64,000 bases of DNA, taken from Hyphomicrobiaceae bacterium. Its GTDB lineage: Bacteria; Pseudomonadota; Alphaproteobacteria; Rhizobiales; Xanthobacteraceae. Position 1 is the stretch's first letter. Every line of letters starts with the position of its first letter. Below, one piece after another: positions 47,895-58,054 of this stretch. Both the position numbers and the translations under genes were made by a program. The stretch lies in the NCBI GenBank assembly GCA_021324465.1, contig JAJPJB010000024.1, positions 45,176-109,175 on the forward strand. Reading direction: 5' to 3'. Below the pieces are notes generated by a model. The model was not told where the DNA came from, did not search any database, and saw only the letters and a list, made by a program, of their open reading frames with translations.

Positions 47895-48229
47895 TCGTGC
47901 GCAAGTTTTCCGACGCCAAGCCGTACGAAGCGCCGAACCATCGTGACTACAAGTCCTTTCGCGTATTCGGCGCCGAGATGGGCGGGTCGCAGACACTTGT
48001 CTTCGGCATTTCGCATTTTCTGCCGGGCGGCGGTGCCGGTCCGGACGCGTCCCCGCCGGAAAAGATTTACTACGTGCTCGCCGGGGAGTTGACCGTGATC
48101 GCCGGCGGCAAGGAGGCGGTCATCAAAGCAGGCGACAGCTGCTACATCGGTCCGAACGAAAGCCGCGAGATCGTCAATCGCGGCCACGATGTTTGCACCA
48201 TCGCGGTGGCTGTCGCGCCGGTGCGGTGA
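47891..48229 (+). CDS. Cupin-domain protein
   Basis: KIYYVLAGELTVIAGGKEAVIKAGDSCYIGPNESREIVNRG; ATGA overlap with the cyclase. Confidence 0.88.
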   Translation: MIVRKFSDAKPYEAPNHRDYKSFRVFGAEMGGSQTLVFGISHFLPGGGAGPDASPPEKIYYVLAGELTVIAGGKEAVIKAGDSCYIGPNESREIVNRGHDVCTIAVAVAPVR

Positions 48230-48351
48230 CGCTCTGCAAGCGTCATGATCACGCCTGACGCGGCGGTCCGCGTTTTTGCGTTTAACGAGGCGGGTGCCCG
48301 GCACAGGCGGGACATGGCAAAGCGCTTTCTTCCAAATATGAGGCGTGCTCA

Positions 48352-49155
48352 ATGGCGGAAGACTTTTTGAAAAACCCACTCTCTCTCTTCGATGTCCGCG
48401 GCAGGACCGCCGTCATCACCGGAGCGACTGGCGCCTTCGGCGCGATCGCGGCAAAGACGCTGGCTGCGGCGGGTGCGGGCGTCGTGATTGCCGCCAACAA
48501 CGCGGAGGGGCTCAAAAAGCTCGCCGCGCAATGCGCCGGGCTCGGCGGCAGGGCCGAAGTCATCGCCAAGCGTCCGAGCTCGGAAGCAAATTGCGACGCC
48601 ATTGTCGCAACCGCGGTCGAAAAATTTGGCGGCCTCGACATACTGGTCGTGGCTTCGGGTCAGAACAAAGTTTCGAAGATCGTCGAGCAGAAGCCTGAAG
48701 ACTTTCTCGATGTGATGGATGCCAATGTCACGCAGTCCTGGCTGATGGCGCGCGCCGCGGCGCGACAGATGATGAAACAGGGTCGCGGCGGCAAGATCAT
48801 TCTGATGTCCTCGGCGCGCGGCCTGCTTGGGCATCCGGCGGGTTATACGGCCTATTGCGCGTCGAAATCGGCCGTGGACGGCATCACCAAGGCGCTCGGC
48901 TGCGAGCTCGGCGCAACCGGGATCACCGTCAACGCGCTCGGACCGACGGTTTTCCGCTCGCCGCTCACCGAATGGATGTTTGCCGACGACGAGCGCGGCA
49001 AAGCGGTGCGCGCCGGCTTTCTCACGCGCGTGCCCAAGGGCCGCCTCGGCGAGCCCGAGGATCTCGCCGGCCCGCTCTTGTTCCTCGCCTCCAAGGCCTC
49101 GGATTTCTATACCGGCCATATCCTGTATGCCGACGGCGGCTATACGGCGGGCTGA
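48352..49155 (+). CDS. SDR-family oxidoreductase
   Basis: TAVITGATGAFGAIAAKTLAAAGAG; YTAYCASKSAVDGITKALGCEL. Confidence 0.95.
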   Translation: MAEDFLKNPLSLFDVRGRTAVITGATGAFGAIAAKTLAAAGAGVVIAANNAEGLKKLAAQCAGLGGRAEVIAKRPSSEANCDAIVATAVEKFGGLDILVVASGQNKVSKIVEQKPEDFLDVMDANVTQSWLMARAAARQMMKQGRGGKIILMSSARGLLGHPAGYTAYCASKSAVDGITKALGCELGATGITVNALGPTVFRSPLTEWMFADDERGKAVRAGFLTRVPKGRLGEPEDLAGPLLFLASKASDFYTGHILYADGGYTAG

Positions 49156-49157
49156 AC

Positions 49158-50072
49158 ATGGCGCATGAGGTGACCAACGCGCGCATTGCAGTCATCGGTG
49201 CCGGATTGATGGGTCACGGCATCGCGCAGGTTTTTGCGCTTGCCGGCCTCGACGTTACCATCACTGATACCGTTGCCAAGAGCCTCGACACAGTGAAGGC
49301 ACGGATATCCGCCAATCTGCGCGACTTGGGTGACGATGCGGCGGCGGTGGAACGTGTTTCGCCCCGCGCCGAACTCGCCGACGCGGTGCGCGATGCCGAT
49401 TATGTGGTCGAGGCGGTGTCCGAGGATCTGCCGCTTAAGCAAAAATTGTTTGCCGAGATCGAGCGTCACGTACGTCCCGACACGATCCTCGCCAGCAACA
49501 CGTCGGTCATTCCGATCACGGCAATCATGCAAGGCCTCCACAGGCGCGAGCGCGCGCTTGGCACGCATTGGTGGAATCCGCCGTTCCTGGTGCCGCTGGT
49601 CGAAGTGATCGAGACGCAATGGACGTCGCCCGAGGTGATCGCCTGGACCATGCAATTGCATCGCGCCGCAGGCAAGAAGCCGGCGCATGTCAAAAAGGAC
49701 GTGCCGGGCTTCATCGGCAATCGGCTGCAGCACGCGCTGTGGCGTGAAGCAATTTCCCTGGTCGAGAATGACATCTGTGATGCGCAAACCGTCGACGACG
49801 TGATCAAGGCCTTGTCCGGTCGCCGCATTGCGGTGCTCGGTCCGCTCGAGAACGCCGATCTGGTCGGTACCGATCTTACGCTCGCCATTCATGAGACGGT
49901 TCTGCCGGCGATCGACAGCCGGCCCGGACCCTCACCCTATCTGAAAAAGCTTGTGGCCGATGGCAAGCTCGGTTTCAAATCAGGCGAGGGATTTCGCAAA
50001 TGGAGCGCCGAGGAACAGGCGGCGCTGCGCGCCAAGGTCGTAGCGCATCTCAAAGCATTACGCGATCGCTGA
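49158..50072 (+). CDS. 3-hydroxyacyl-CoA dehydrogenase family protein
   Basis: IAVIGAGLMGHGIAQVFALAGLDVTITD; LASNTSVIPITAI; GTHWWNPPFLVPLVEVI. Confidence 0.93.
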   Translation: MAHEVTNARIAVIGAGLMGHGIAQVFALAGLDVTITDTVAKSLDTVKARISANLRDLGDDAAAVERVSPRAELADAVRDADYVVEAVSEDLPLKQKLFAEIERHVRPDTILASNTSVIPITAIMQGLHRRERALGTHWWNPPFLVPLVEVIETQWTSPEVIAWTMQLHRAAGKKPAHVKKDVPGFIGNRLQHALWREAISLVENDICDAQTVDDVIKALSGRRIAVLGPLENADLVGTDLTLAIHETVLPAIDSRPGPSPYLKKLVADGKLGFKSGEGFRKWSAEEQAALRAKVVAHLKALRDR

Positions 50073-50084
50073 TGGGAGGATTCC

Positions 50085-51362
50085 ATGATCGACAAAGGCA
50101 AGCTCAATCGTCGCGCTATTGTCGCCGGCGGCCTTGGGGCGTTGGTGGCGCCCGCAATGCTGCGGATCATTCCGGCTAACGCGCAATCCAAAACCATCAA
50201 GATCGGACATGTCAGTCCGAAGACCGGGCCACTGGCCGGCTTCGGTGAATCCGATGCTTTTATCCTCGATCAAGTGAAAGGCGTGCTTGCCAAAGGCCTG
50301 CGGACGAGCAGTGGCAAGAGCTATCCGGTCGAGATCATTTCAAAAGATAGCCAGTCGACCAGCACGCGCGCTTCCGAGGTCGCCTCCGAACTCATTGTGC
50401 ACGATAGAGTCGATCTCATTGTCGCCTCGGCGGCGCCTGACACGACCAATCCGGTCGCCGATCAGGCCGAAGTCAACGAGGTGCCCTGCGTGACGACCAA
50501 TTGCCCGTGGCAGCCTTATTTCTTCGGTCGCAACGGTGATCCGAAAAAGGGCTTCACCTGGACCTACCACTTCTTCTGGGGCCTCGAAGACGTCATCGCG
50601 TCGTATCTGCCGATGTGGGATTCGGCACCGACCAACAAGATCATGGGCGGACTGTTTCCGAACGACGCCGACGGCAATGCCTGGGGGGATCCGCAGCGGG
50701 GCCTGCCGCCCGCGCTGATCAAGGCCGGCTACAAGCTCGTCGATCCCGGCCGCTATCAGGTGATGAACAACGATTTCACCTCGCAGATCACGCAGTTCAA
50801 ACAGGCGGGCGCGGAGATCGTGGTCGGCAACATGATCCCGCCGGATTTCGCGACATTCTGGTCGCAAGCAGCGCAGCAGGGCTTTCATCCCAAGGTCGTC
50901 ACCATCGGCAAGGCGCTGCTGTTTCCATCTGTGGTCAATTCGCTCGGACCCCGCGGCAACGGGCTGAGCACGGAAATCTGGTGGACGCCGACGTTCCCGT
51001 TCAAGTCCGGGCTGACCGGGCAGAGCGCGCGCCAGCTGACCGATGCCTATATCGACGCGACGAAGCGGCCATGGACGCAGCCGATCGGCTATCAGCACGC
51101 GTTGTTCGAGGTTGCGCTCGATGTGCTAAAGCGCGCCAAGAGTATCGAGCCGAAGGCGATTCTCGATGCGGTCGTTGCCACCGACTATCAGTCGATCGTC
51201 GGCCCGGTGAAGTGGACCGGTCAGCCCGTCAAGAACGTGACCAAGACACCGCTCGTGGCCGGTCAATGGCAGCGCTCAGGCAACGGCTTTGATCTGGTGA
51301 TCACCGAGAACAAATCGGCGCCCGAAATCCCGGTCGGCGGCAAGTTACAGCTACTATCGTAA
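50085..51362 (+). CDS. ABC transporter substrate-binding protein (LivJ/Peripla_BP_6-like)
   Basis: Tat-like N-terminus LNRRAIVAGG; IKIGHVSPKTGPLAGFGESD. Confidence 0.9.
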   Translation: MIDKGKLNRRAIVAGGLGALVAPAMLRIIPANAQSKTIKIGHVSPKTGPLAGFGESDAFILDQVKGVLAKGLRTSSGKSYPVEIISKDSQSTSTRASEVASELIVHDRVDLIVASAAPDTTNPVADQAEVNEVPCVTTNCPWQPYFFGRNGDPKKGFTWTYHFFWGLEDVIASYLPMWDSAPTNKIMGGLFPNDADGNAWGDPQRGLPPALIKAGYKLVDPGRYQVMNNDFTSQITQFKQAGAEIVVGNMIPPDFATFWSQAAQQGFHPKVVTIGKALLFPSVVNSLGPRGNGLSTEIWWTPTFPFKSGLTGQSARQLTDAYIDATKRPWTQPIGYQHALFEVALDVLKRAKSIEPKAILDAVVATDYQSIVGPVKWTGQPVKNVTKTPLVAGQWQRSGNGFDLVITENKSAPEIPVGGKLQLLS

Positions 51363-51378
51363 CCCGGCGGGCTGTCGC

Positions 51379-52443
51379 TCACCGTCCGCGGGATTGCGAT
51401 CCCAGGCTGTCCCACCAGGGACAGACTCCGGACATAACTTCGTAGTTGCCTTCCATCACCTGGACTGGACGGCGAAAGCCATTCTCGGCATTCTTTAGCC
51501 GCAGCGCGCGTGCCTTGGCCCGATCTTCGGGCGAGAGCCAGGACCGGTCATGGCCCCACATGCTCGGGCCTTCCTTGCGCTCGAGGGCTTGCCAATGGTC
51601 GACATCGATCGAACGCGCGCCCCAGCCATATTCCACCATGAAGGCCGAGGGCGTCCAGGTATAGAACGAAGTGATGAAATCGCTGGTATGGCGGCCAAGC
51701 GTCACGGCAACGCGGCCTGCTTCGCCGAGCGCCAGATCGTAGCCCTGCCCGACGTCGTCGAAACTGAACAGCTCCATCATCAAGTGATGAACCGCATTCT
51801 TGCCGGTCTGGATGAAGGCAAGACTGTGATGGCGCGGATTGACATGGAGGAAGCGCGCCACAAAAGGATGCGAGTAATAGTCGGTCAGTCGAAAACCGAG
51901 CGTATCGCGGTAAAATGCCATGAGACGATCGATGGTCTGCGCCGTATCGACATTGAGCACGACATGGCCAAGGCCGAGCGGGCCGGTGCGAAAGCCCGAA
52001 ATAGAGCGGCCGGGCTTGAACGGATCGCTCGATATCTGGGCGCCGTAAAAAATCTCGAGCCGGTTGGCCACCGGATCGTCGAACACGATCAGATCCTTGA
52101 CATGGCGTTGGTCGGCCAGCGCCCGCGATCCGCGCTCGATCCTGATGTCGTTGTGCTCAAGATGCGCGGCGAAGGCGTCGAGTGTCGCGGCGTCGGCGAC
52201 TTCCCAGCCGAAAAAGCCGATGCCCTGCCCGCCATCGGCGTCGACGACCAGCCGCTGCTTGCGGTCGTCCATGCGAAAAGCCAGCGTCGTGCGCGACTTG
52301 TCGATGCGCTGCAGCCCGAGCAAGTTCGTGCCATAGCTCGCCCAATCGCTCAAATCCTTGGTGCGAATACCGACATAGCCCAGAGCTTGAAGCACGGGCC
52401 GCTGTGGCGCGAAATGTTGTAGATCGGTGCTGCTCATGGACAA
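51379..52443 (-). CDS. VOC-family ring-cleavage (extradiol, BphC-like) dioxygenase
   Basis: LGYVGIRTKDLSDWASYGTNLLGLQ; LGLGHVVLNVDTAQTIDRLMAFYRDTLGFRLTDYY; NPRHHSLAFIQTGKNAVHHLMMEL. Confidence 0.9.
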   Translation of the reverse strand: MSMSSTDLQHFAPQRPVLQALGYVGIRTKDLSDWASYGTNLLGLQRIDKSRTTLAFRMDDRKQRLVVDADGGQGIGFFGWEVADAATLDAFAAHLEHNDIRIERGSRALADQRHVKDLIVFDDPVANRLEIFYGAQISSDPFKPGRSISGFRTGPLGLGHVVLNVDTAQTIDRLMAFYRDTLGFRLTDYYSHPFVARFLHVNPRHHSLAFIQTGKNAVHHLMMELFSFDDVGQGYDLALGEAGRVAVTLGRHTSDFITSFYTWTPSAFMVEYGWGARSIDVDHWQALERKEGPSMWGHDRSWLSPEDRAKARALRLKNAENGFRRPVQVMEGNYEVMSGVCPWWDSLGSQSRGR

Positions 52444-52667
52444 TTAGCGTGATACTCCCGGGGCTCCTTTTGGCGCTCCTTTTATTACACCCGCGGCGCT
52501 GCGGCTAAAACGGCCTCCAGACTGGCCGCAAGCTCATGTCGGCAAGCCATCGAAACCAAAAGGCCTGCTCTTGCTTGCCTGGTATCGCGCGAATAGCATG
52601 TTCCGGGAGGGTGCGTTTTTGTCTGGAGAGGCGCTGGTCCCGGGCTAGCCAGCGTCGGGGTATCGCC

Positions 52668-54221
52668 ATGCGACTGCTCTTCGTTCATCCTGGCCCTTTG
52701 CTCTATACCAACGTTTTTCTGCGGCTTGAGCCTTTGGGGCTCGAACTGGTGGCGGCGGCGGCGCGGCGCGCCGGTCATCAAGCGCAACTTATCGATCTTC
52801 AGGTCGAGAGCCATGCCGATTATCGCCGCATGGTCTCCGGCTGGCAGCCGGAATTTATAGCTTTTTCCTGCAATTATCTCGCCAACGTCCCAGAGATCGT
52901 GGACTTGGCCAAGCTCACAAAATCCGTCCTGCCGGGCGCCTTCATTTGCGTCGGCGGGCACAGCGCGTCGTTTACGGCAGGTGCCATTGTCGAGCACGGT
53001 GCCGGCGCGGTTGATTGCGTTCTCAAGGGCGAAGGCGAGGCGGGCATTGTCAAACTGCTGGAAGCGGTGGCCGGCGACCGCAACAGCCTCACCAAAGTAC
53101 CTGGCGTCGTCACTGCGGATGGCGAAGGACCGCGCCCGACCTTTGTCGAAAGCCTGGAAGACATCAGGCCCGCACGCGACCTGGTACGCAAGCGCCGCAA
53201 ATATTTCATCGGCGTGATGGACCCCTGTGCGTCGATCGAATTTTCGCGCGGCTGTCCGTGGGATTGCTCGTTTTGCAGTGCCTGGACGTTCTATGGCCGC
53301 AGCTATCGGCGGCTGAGTCCGCAGCGGGTTATTGAGGATCTGTCGTCGATCCGCGAGCCGGGCGCTTTCATTGTCGATGACGTCGCCTTCATTCAGGACA
53401 AATACGGTTTGGAGATCGGCGAGGCGATCGCGCGCAAGGGCATCCGCAAGAGATATTACCTGGAGACGCGCGGCGACGTTCTGTTGCGCAACAAGGAAGT
53501 ATTTCAGCTCTGGAAGAAGCTTGGCCTCACGCAGATTTTCCTCGGCATCGAAGCGATCGACGAGGCGGGCCTGAAGAAGTTTCGCAAGCGTATCCCGCTC
53601 GGCCGTAATTTCGAGGCGCTGGAGTTCTCACGCTCACTGGGCATCGGCGTGGCCATCAACATCATTGCGGAGCCGGATTGGGACGAAGAACGCTTCCGGA
53701 TCGTGCGTGACTGGTGCATGGAAGTGCCGGAAGTCGTCAACATCAGCATCAATACGCCGTATCCCGGCACCGAGACCTGGATCACCGGTCAGCACAAATT
53801 GGCGACCCGCGACTATCGGCTATTCGACATCCAGCACGTCGTGCTGCCGACCAAGATGCCGCTTGAGAAATTCTATTCTGAGCTCTTGCACACCCAGCGT
53901 GTGCTCTACAGCAAGCACCTCAACTGGCGAAGCACCAAGGGGCTCGCCTATGAGCTCGGCAAGGCCTTGATCCACGGGCAGACCAATTTCATGCGTGGCA
54001 TCATGAACTACAAAAAGGTCTATAATGTCGAAAAGATGCTGGCCGATCACGCGCGGCCGGTCCATTACGAATTGCCCGTAGCGCCGCCGCCGAAGACGCC
54101 CGCTGCGGTTCCGAAAGGGCCTGATCTCTATATTCATGTCAATCGCGGCCGCGCCAGCCGCAATATCGATGACTCGACCGAACGGTTTGTTGATGCGACG
54201 CGCATGGGCGCCGCCGGCTGA
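52668..54221 (+). CDS. hpnR: B12-binding radical SAM protein, probable hopanoid C-3 methylase
   Basis: FLRLEPLGLELVAAAARRAGHQAQLIDLQVESHADYRRM; SRGCPWDCSFCSAWTFYGRSYR (CxxxCxxC); hopanoid gene context. Confidence 0.75.
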   Translation: MRLLFVHPGPLLYTNVFLRLEPLGLELVAAAARRAGHQAQLIDLQVESHADYRRMVSGWQPEFIAFSCNYLANVPEIVDLAKLTKSVLPGAFICVGGHSASFTAGAIVEHGAGAVDCVLKGEGEAGIVKLLEAVAGDRNSLTKVPGVVTADGEGPRPTFVESLEDIRPARDLVRKRRKYFIGVMDPCASIEFSRGCPWDCSFCSAWTFYGRSYRRLSPQRVIEDLSSIREPGAFIVDDVAFIQDKYGLEIGEAIARKGIRKRYYLETRGDVLLRNKEVFQLWKKLGLTQIFLGIEAIDEAGLKKFRKRIPLGRNFEALEFSRSLGIGVAINIIAEPDWDEERFRIVRDWCMEVPEVVNISINTPYPGTETWITGQHKLATRDYRLFDIQHVVLPTKMPLEKFYSELLHTQRVLYSKHLNWRSTKGLAYELGKALIHGQTNFMRGIMNYKKVYNVEKMLADHARPVHYELPVAPPPKTPAAVPKGPDLYIHVNRGRASRNIDDSTERFVDATRMGAAG

Positions 54222-54438
54222 GCGGGCTCGCTGCCCATGTCGTCAATCATCGACACACTCTGCAGGCCGAGGCGGGCAACAGACGACAACGATCGGCAAA
54301 GTTGAATAGCCATTCACCGGGCGAAAGAACGGCCTCAGCCGAGTCGTAACGAGGCTCGCTTCCTGGCGCGGGCGCGAGCGAAAACGCGCAGCCCAAGCGC
54401 TTGCCGATGCCGGACCAACTGATTTTGGGAATCCGCGA

Positions 54439-54633
54439 TCAGGATTTCGCCGGCACAGGTGGCGCCGCACCATAACCGAAATCGAAGTTCTGCTCGGCCT
54501 CGCGCTCGGCTTGCATAAAGAGCAGCTCCCAATGCTGCAGGGTCCGGCGCTGTTCGCTGTTGCGCGCGCTCTGCGCCCAGCTGCGACACCGCTCAGCCCA
54601 TTCGCCGAATTCTTCCGCAGCAGACTTGAACAT
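54439..54633 (-). CDS. Small conserved-looking hypothetical protein
   Basis: MFKSAAEEFGEWAERCRSWAQSARNSEQRRTLQHWELLFMQAEREAEQNF: amphipathic helical protein resembling small rhizobial DUFs. Confidence 0.55.
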   Translation of the reverse strand: MFKSAAEEFGEWAERCRSWAQSARNSEQRRTLQHWELLFMQAEREAEQNFDFGYGAAPPVPAKS

Positions 54634-54644
54634 GGCGATGCCTC

Positions 54645-55322
54645 TCAACTCGTGGTCGGCAGCGTAAATGCAGGACCGAGCAGATGTCGTCCACGCACCA
54701 ATGTGGCACGCGCGGCGCGGGCGTCGAGCGCGGTTTGTAACAGAGCCGGCAATTCCTTGGGACGTCGCAGCACTGAACGGAGCATGGCGCCGATATTGGT
54801 CGTACCGTTGGGCCGCATTGCCGCGACCGCTGAGGCTGGCAGAGCGCGCTTGGCCGGATCTGTAATGACCCTGATCGCCGCCACCGGCAAATCATGCGCC
54901 AAGCCAACGGCAGCCACGATGTGCGATTCCATGTCGACCGCAATTGCGCCGGTCTTCATGAAAAGCGCGCGCTTGTCATTTGGATGGGCAATTGGCGTCG
55001 GCACTCCGAGAAGCACACCGGAAATCGCGTCCGGTATGGTTCGCAACAGCTTCTGCGACCATTCGGGGCTGATCGGCATCCGGTTTGCTCCGGAAATCAC
55101 CGCGGAGCCGACGACGCAGGTACCAGGCCGCAGGTCCGGCGCCAGCCCTCCGGCGACGCCGAAGCTGATAATGCCGGGGCAGCCTTGCACGTGCTGCCGG
55201 GCATCGGCGATTGCTGCCGTAAGCTTGGCGGCCAAATCGCGCCCATCGCCACTGCAGATGACGCGCACGCCGGGCCCTGCGGCTATCCGTGCCTCAAATG
55301 CCAGTCCGACGACGATAATCAC
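54645..55322 (-). CDS. hpnG: Hopanoid-associated nucleoside phosphorylase
   Basis: GIISFGVAGGLAPDLRPGTCVVGSAV; AVDMESHIVAAVGLAHDLPVAAIRVITD; cluster context. Confidence 0.85.
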   Translation of the reverse strand: MIIVVGLAFEARIAAGPGVRVICSGDGRDLAAKLTAAIADARQHVQGCPGIISFGVAGGLAPDLRPGTCVVGSAVISGANRMPISPEWSQKLLRTIPDAISGVLLGVPTPIAHPNDKRALFMKTGAIAVDMESHIVAAVGLAHDLPVAAIRVITDPAKRALPASAVAAMRPNGTTNIGAMLRSVLRRPKELPALLQTALDARAARATLVRGRHLLGPAFTLPTTS

Positions 55323-55463
55323 GTGGCCCCCACCGCTAGGTCAAAGACTCTGCGCACCCATGCCGCACTCTATCGCACCGCTGCAATTGACCGCGGAATC
55401 CTTCCTAAGGATCGCCTGCAGGAGCGGCCGACACTGCCCGGCACATGCCGACCGTCGTTGCGG

Positions 55464-55574
55464 CTAGCCTTTGGTGACGACGGGCGGAGGCGCCTTGCCC
55501 TTGCCGACCTGGGCGCACCCAGCCATGCTGAGAAGCGCAAGCACAACCGCCGTGCCGAACGCGAGCTTTTTCAT
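55464..55574 (-). CDS. 36-aa putative lipoprotein
   Basis: MKKLAFGTAVVLALLSMAGCAQVGKGKAPPPVVTKG with lipobox SMAGC. Confidence 0.6.
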   Translation of the reverse strand: MKKLAFGTAVVLALLSMAGCAQVGKGKAPPPVVTKG

Positions 55575-55739
55575 TTTCGCCCCCCATGATGAGACTACAG
55601 AAGCGCAAGATAGAAGGGGCTCCCAGGGCCCACTAGTGCAGAAAAGACACACATCACATCTGAATCGGTGCGTGTACACCTTCGAGTCGATTTGTCTGCC
55701 GGGAATTTGCCTATATGGCGGTGTGATGATGGCGCTCAA

Positions 55740-56717
55740 ATGAGGATTTTCGCCCCTGCCGCCGGGATTCTCGGCCTCGCGCTGCTGACCGGCCTTGTCG
55801 CCTATTTTGGCTTCGCATCCGTCATGCAGGCGGTGGTCAGCTCGCAATGGGGCACCGTCCTCGTTGTGGCTGCCAGGGCCGTTGCACTCGCCGGCTGTGG
55901 CCTCGGCTGGTGGCTCCTGCTGGAGCCGAAGGGGATCGGGCCGCATCGGTTCATCGTCCTGCGGTACATTCGCGAGGCAATCAATGCCTTATTTCCGTTT
56001 GCGGTGGTCGGCGGCGACATCATAGGTGCGCGGCTGCTCGCCCAATTTGGCGTGGCGATCAATTTGGCCATCGCCAGCGTGCTGATTGATATTTTCGTTC
56101 AGGTCGTATGCCTGCTGATCTATGTCGGCGCTGGAATTGGCATTGCTTTTGATGTGCCCGGACCGCACCGCCTTGGGACGGTCACATTCGTGATGCTTGC
56201 CATCGCATTGCCGGCGGTAAGCGGATTTTTCCTGGCGTTGAATTTCGGTGCATTTGACCCGGTCGTGCGGTGGCTCGTGGCCTTCGGTGAGACACGCCGA
56301 TGGTCCCTTTTTAATCATGTCGCCGATCTCGGCGGACGGCTGCAGCAGATCTGGCGCAATCATCGCGGCCTGTCGGGATCGTTTTTTGTTCACCTGGCCA
56401 CCGTCTTTTTTGGCGCCGTGGAAGTCTGGATCGCCTTCAAGTTCATGGATCATCCGGTGACGCTCGCCGCCGCAATTGCTATCGAAAGCTTAGGCCAAGG
56501 CGGCAAGGCCGCTGCCTTCATGCTGCCCGGCGGCATCGGCGTGCAGGATGGGGCTTTGATCGCCGCCTCGGCGATTTTCGGCGTCCCGGCCGAGGTGGCA
56601 CTCGCCATGGCGTTGATCAAGCGTGTTCCCGATCTGGTGCTGGGAGTGCCTTCGCTGCTGATTTGGCAAGCGCTTGAGGGACGGCGCCTGTTGTCGCACA
56701 GGTCTGTGAGCGGGTGA
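55740..56717 (+). CDS. hpnL: Hopanoid-associated membrane protein HpnL (lysylphosphatidylglycerol synthase-like fold)
   Basis: Multi-TM; REAINALFPFAVVGGDIIGARLLAQFGV; ALIKRVPDLVLGVPSLLIWQ; precedes hpnI. Confidence 0.88.
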   Translation: MRIFAPAAGILGLALLTGLVAYFGFASVMQAVVSSQWGTVLVVAARAVALAGCGLGWWLLLEPKGIGPHRFIVLRYIREAINALFPFAVVGGDIIGARLLAQFGVAINLAIASVLIDIFVQVVCLLIYVGAGIGIAFDVPGPHRLGTVTFVMLAIALPAVSGFFLALNFGAFDPVVRWLVAFGETRRWSLFNHVADLGGRLQQIWRNHRGLSGSFFVHLATVFFGAVEVWIAFKFMDHPVTLAAAIAIESLGQGGKAAAFMLPGGIGVQDGALIAASAIFGVPAEVALAMALIKRVPDLVLGVPSLLIWQALEGRRLLSHRSVSG

Positions 56718-56884
56718 GCCTTTCTTGCCACATTTGCGGGGCTGCATCGCCGCACCCTCTTGGCGCCGCTGGTTTCGCGTGCATCAGGGGGCGCAGGCCA
56801 ATATAGTTTCAGGTGATCACGGTTTTGGGTGTTACAATCTAGATAGTCTTCGGCCGAACAAGGCCGCGTGCGCGGAGCGGGGGC

Positions 56885-58054
56885 GTGGACGATTTTTTCG
56901 CCGAGGGCGCCTTTGTGGCGTCGGTTGCGTGTTATGCATTGGCGGCCCTCGGCTGTTTCTACGCCTTGGCGGCCATTTGGGCGGCGAACCGTTTTGTTCG
57001 CTCGGTACCTCATCGCGATCTGACAAGCTGTCCGCCGGTCACGATCCTTAAACCGCTGCATGGCATCGAGCCCAATCTCTACGACAATTTGGTCTGCTTC
57101 TGTCGCCAGGATTATCCAAGCCCGGTGCAGATTGTTTTCGGAGTCAGCGACCTGGCCGACCCAGCGATCAACATTGTGCGTAAAATTGTCGCGGAATTTC
57201 CCGATCGCGACATCAAGTTGGTGATCAATTCGCGCCGCCACGGCTCGAACCGCAAAGTGTCCAATCTCATCAACATGATGAGCGAAGCGCGCCACGATGT
57301 GCTGATCATATCGGACAGCGACATCAGCGTTGATCCGGATTATGTGCAGGGCATCGCCGCAACGCTGGCTGGTTCCGATGTTGGCCTTGTGACTTGTCTC
57401 TATCGGGGCGTCGCGCAAACCGGCCTTTGGGCAAAATTCGCGGGCGCCGCAATCGACTATCACTTTCTGCCCAGCGTGCTTGTCGGGCTCATGCTCGGCC
57501 TCGCGGAGCCTTGTTTCGGCTCGACCATTGCGATCCGCAGGCAGACGCTCGCGGCGATCGGCGGGCTGCAGACGGTTGCTGATCAATTGGCGGACGATTA
57601 TGCGCTCGGCGCCGCCGTGCGCCGCGCCGGATTACGGGTCGCGATTCCGGCTCGCGTGGTCGGTCACGACTGCACCCAAGCTTCCGCGCTGGATCTGTTT
57701 CGCCACGAATTGCGCTGGGCACGCACGATCCGTTCGATCGATGCGATCGGGTTCGTGGGAACCGCGGTTACGCATGCGCTGCCCCTGGCCTTGCTCGGCC
57801 TATTGCTCGGAGGTATGAACATTTTCGCGCTCCTCGTGCCTGCGGCTTTCCTGTGCCGGAGCGCGCTGCAGATGGAGTTTGATCGCGCTTTCCAGCTGCG
57901 CCGTCGTTTCTACTGGTTGGGTCCGGTTCGCGACATATTGTCATTCTTGATTTTCGTCGCGAGCTTTTTCGGCCGTGATGTCGAGTGGCGCGGCCACCGC
58001 TATGGCGTGCAGCCCGATAATACACTCGCTTGTTACGGTGAGGTTGAAACGTGA
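56885..58054 (+). CDS. hpnI: Hopanoid-associated glycosyltransferase HpnI
   Basis: PPVTILKPLHGIEPNLYDNLVCFCRQDYP...ISDSDISVDPDYVQGIAATL...DYALGAAVRRAG; overlaps hpnJ. Confidence 0.92.
   Translation: MDDFFAEGAFVASVACYALAALGCFYALAAIWAANRFVRSVPHRDLTSCPPVTILKPLHGIEPNLYDNLVCFCRQDYPSPVQIVFGVSDLADPAINIVRKIVAEFPDRDIKLVINSRRHGSNRKVSNLINMMSEARHDVLIISDSDISVDPDYVQGIAATLAGSDVGLVTCLYRGVAQTGLWAKFAGAAIDYHFLPSVLVGLMLGLAEPCFGSTIAIRRQTLAAIGGLQTVADQLADDYALGAAVRRAGLRVAIPARVVGHDCTQASALDLFRHELRWARTIRSIDAIGFVGTAVTHALPLALLGLLLGGMNIFALLVPAAFLCRSALQMEFDRAFQLRRRFYWLGPVRDILSFLIFVASFFGRDVEWRGHRYGVQPDNTLACYGEVET

Noticed and set aside
52625-52667. Inverted repeat CGCTGG...CCAGCG just before hpnR as a regulatory site
   Set aside because: Only 6-bp arms with an 11-nt loop in GC-rich sequence; could easily occur by chance.
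54243-54473. 76-aa minus-strand ORF after hpnR
   Set aside because: Arg/Pro-rich translation with no motif and poor start context; partly overlaps the more credible small gene 54439-54633 in another frame.
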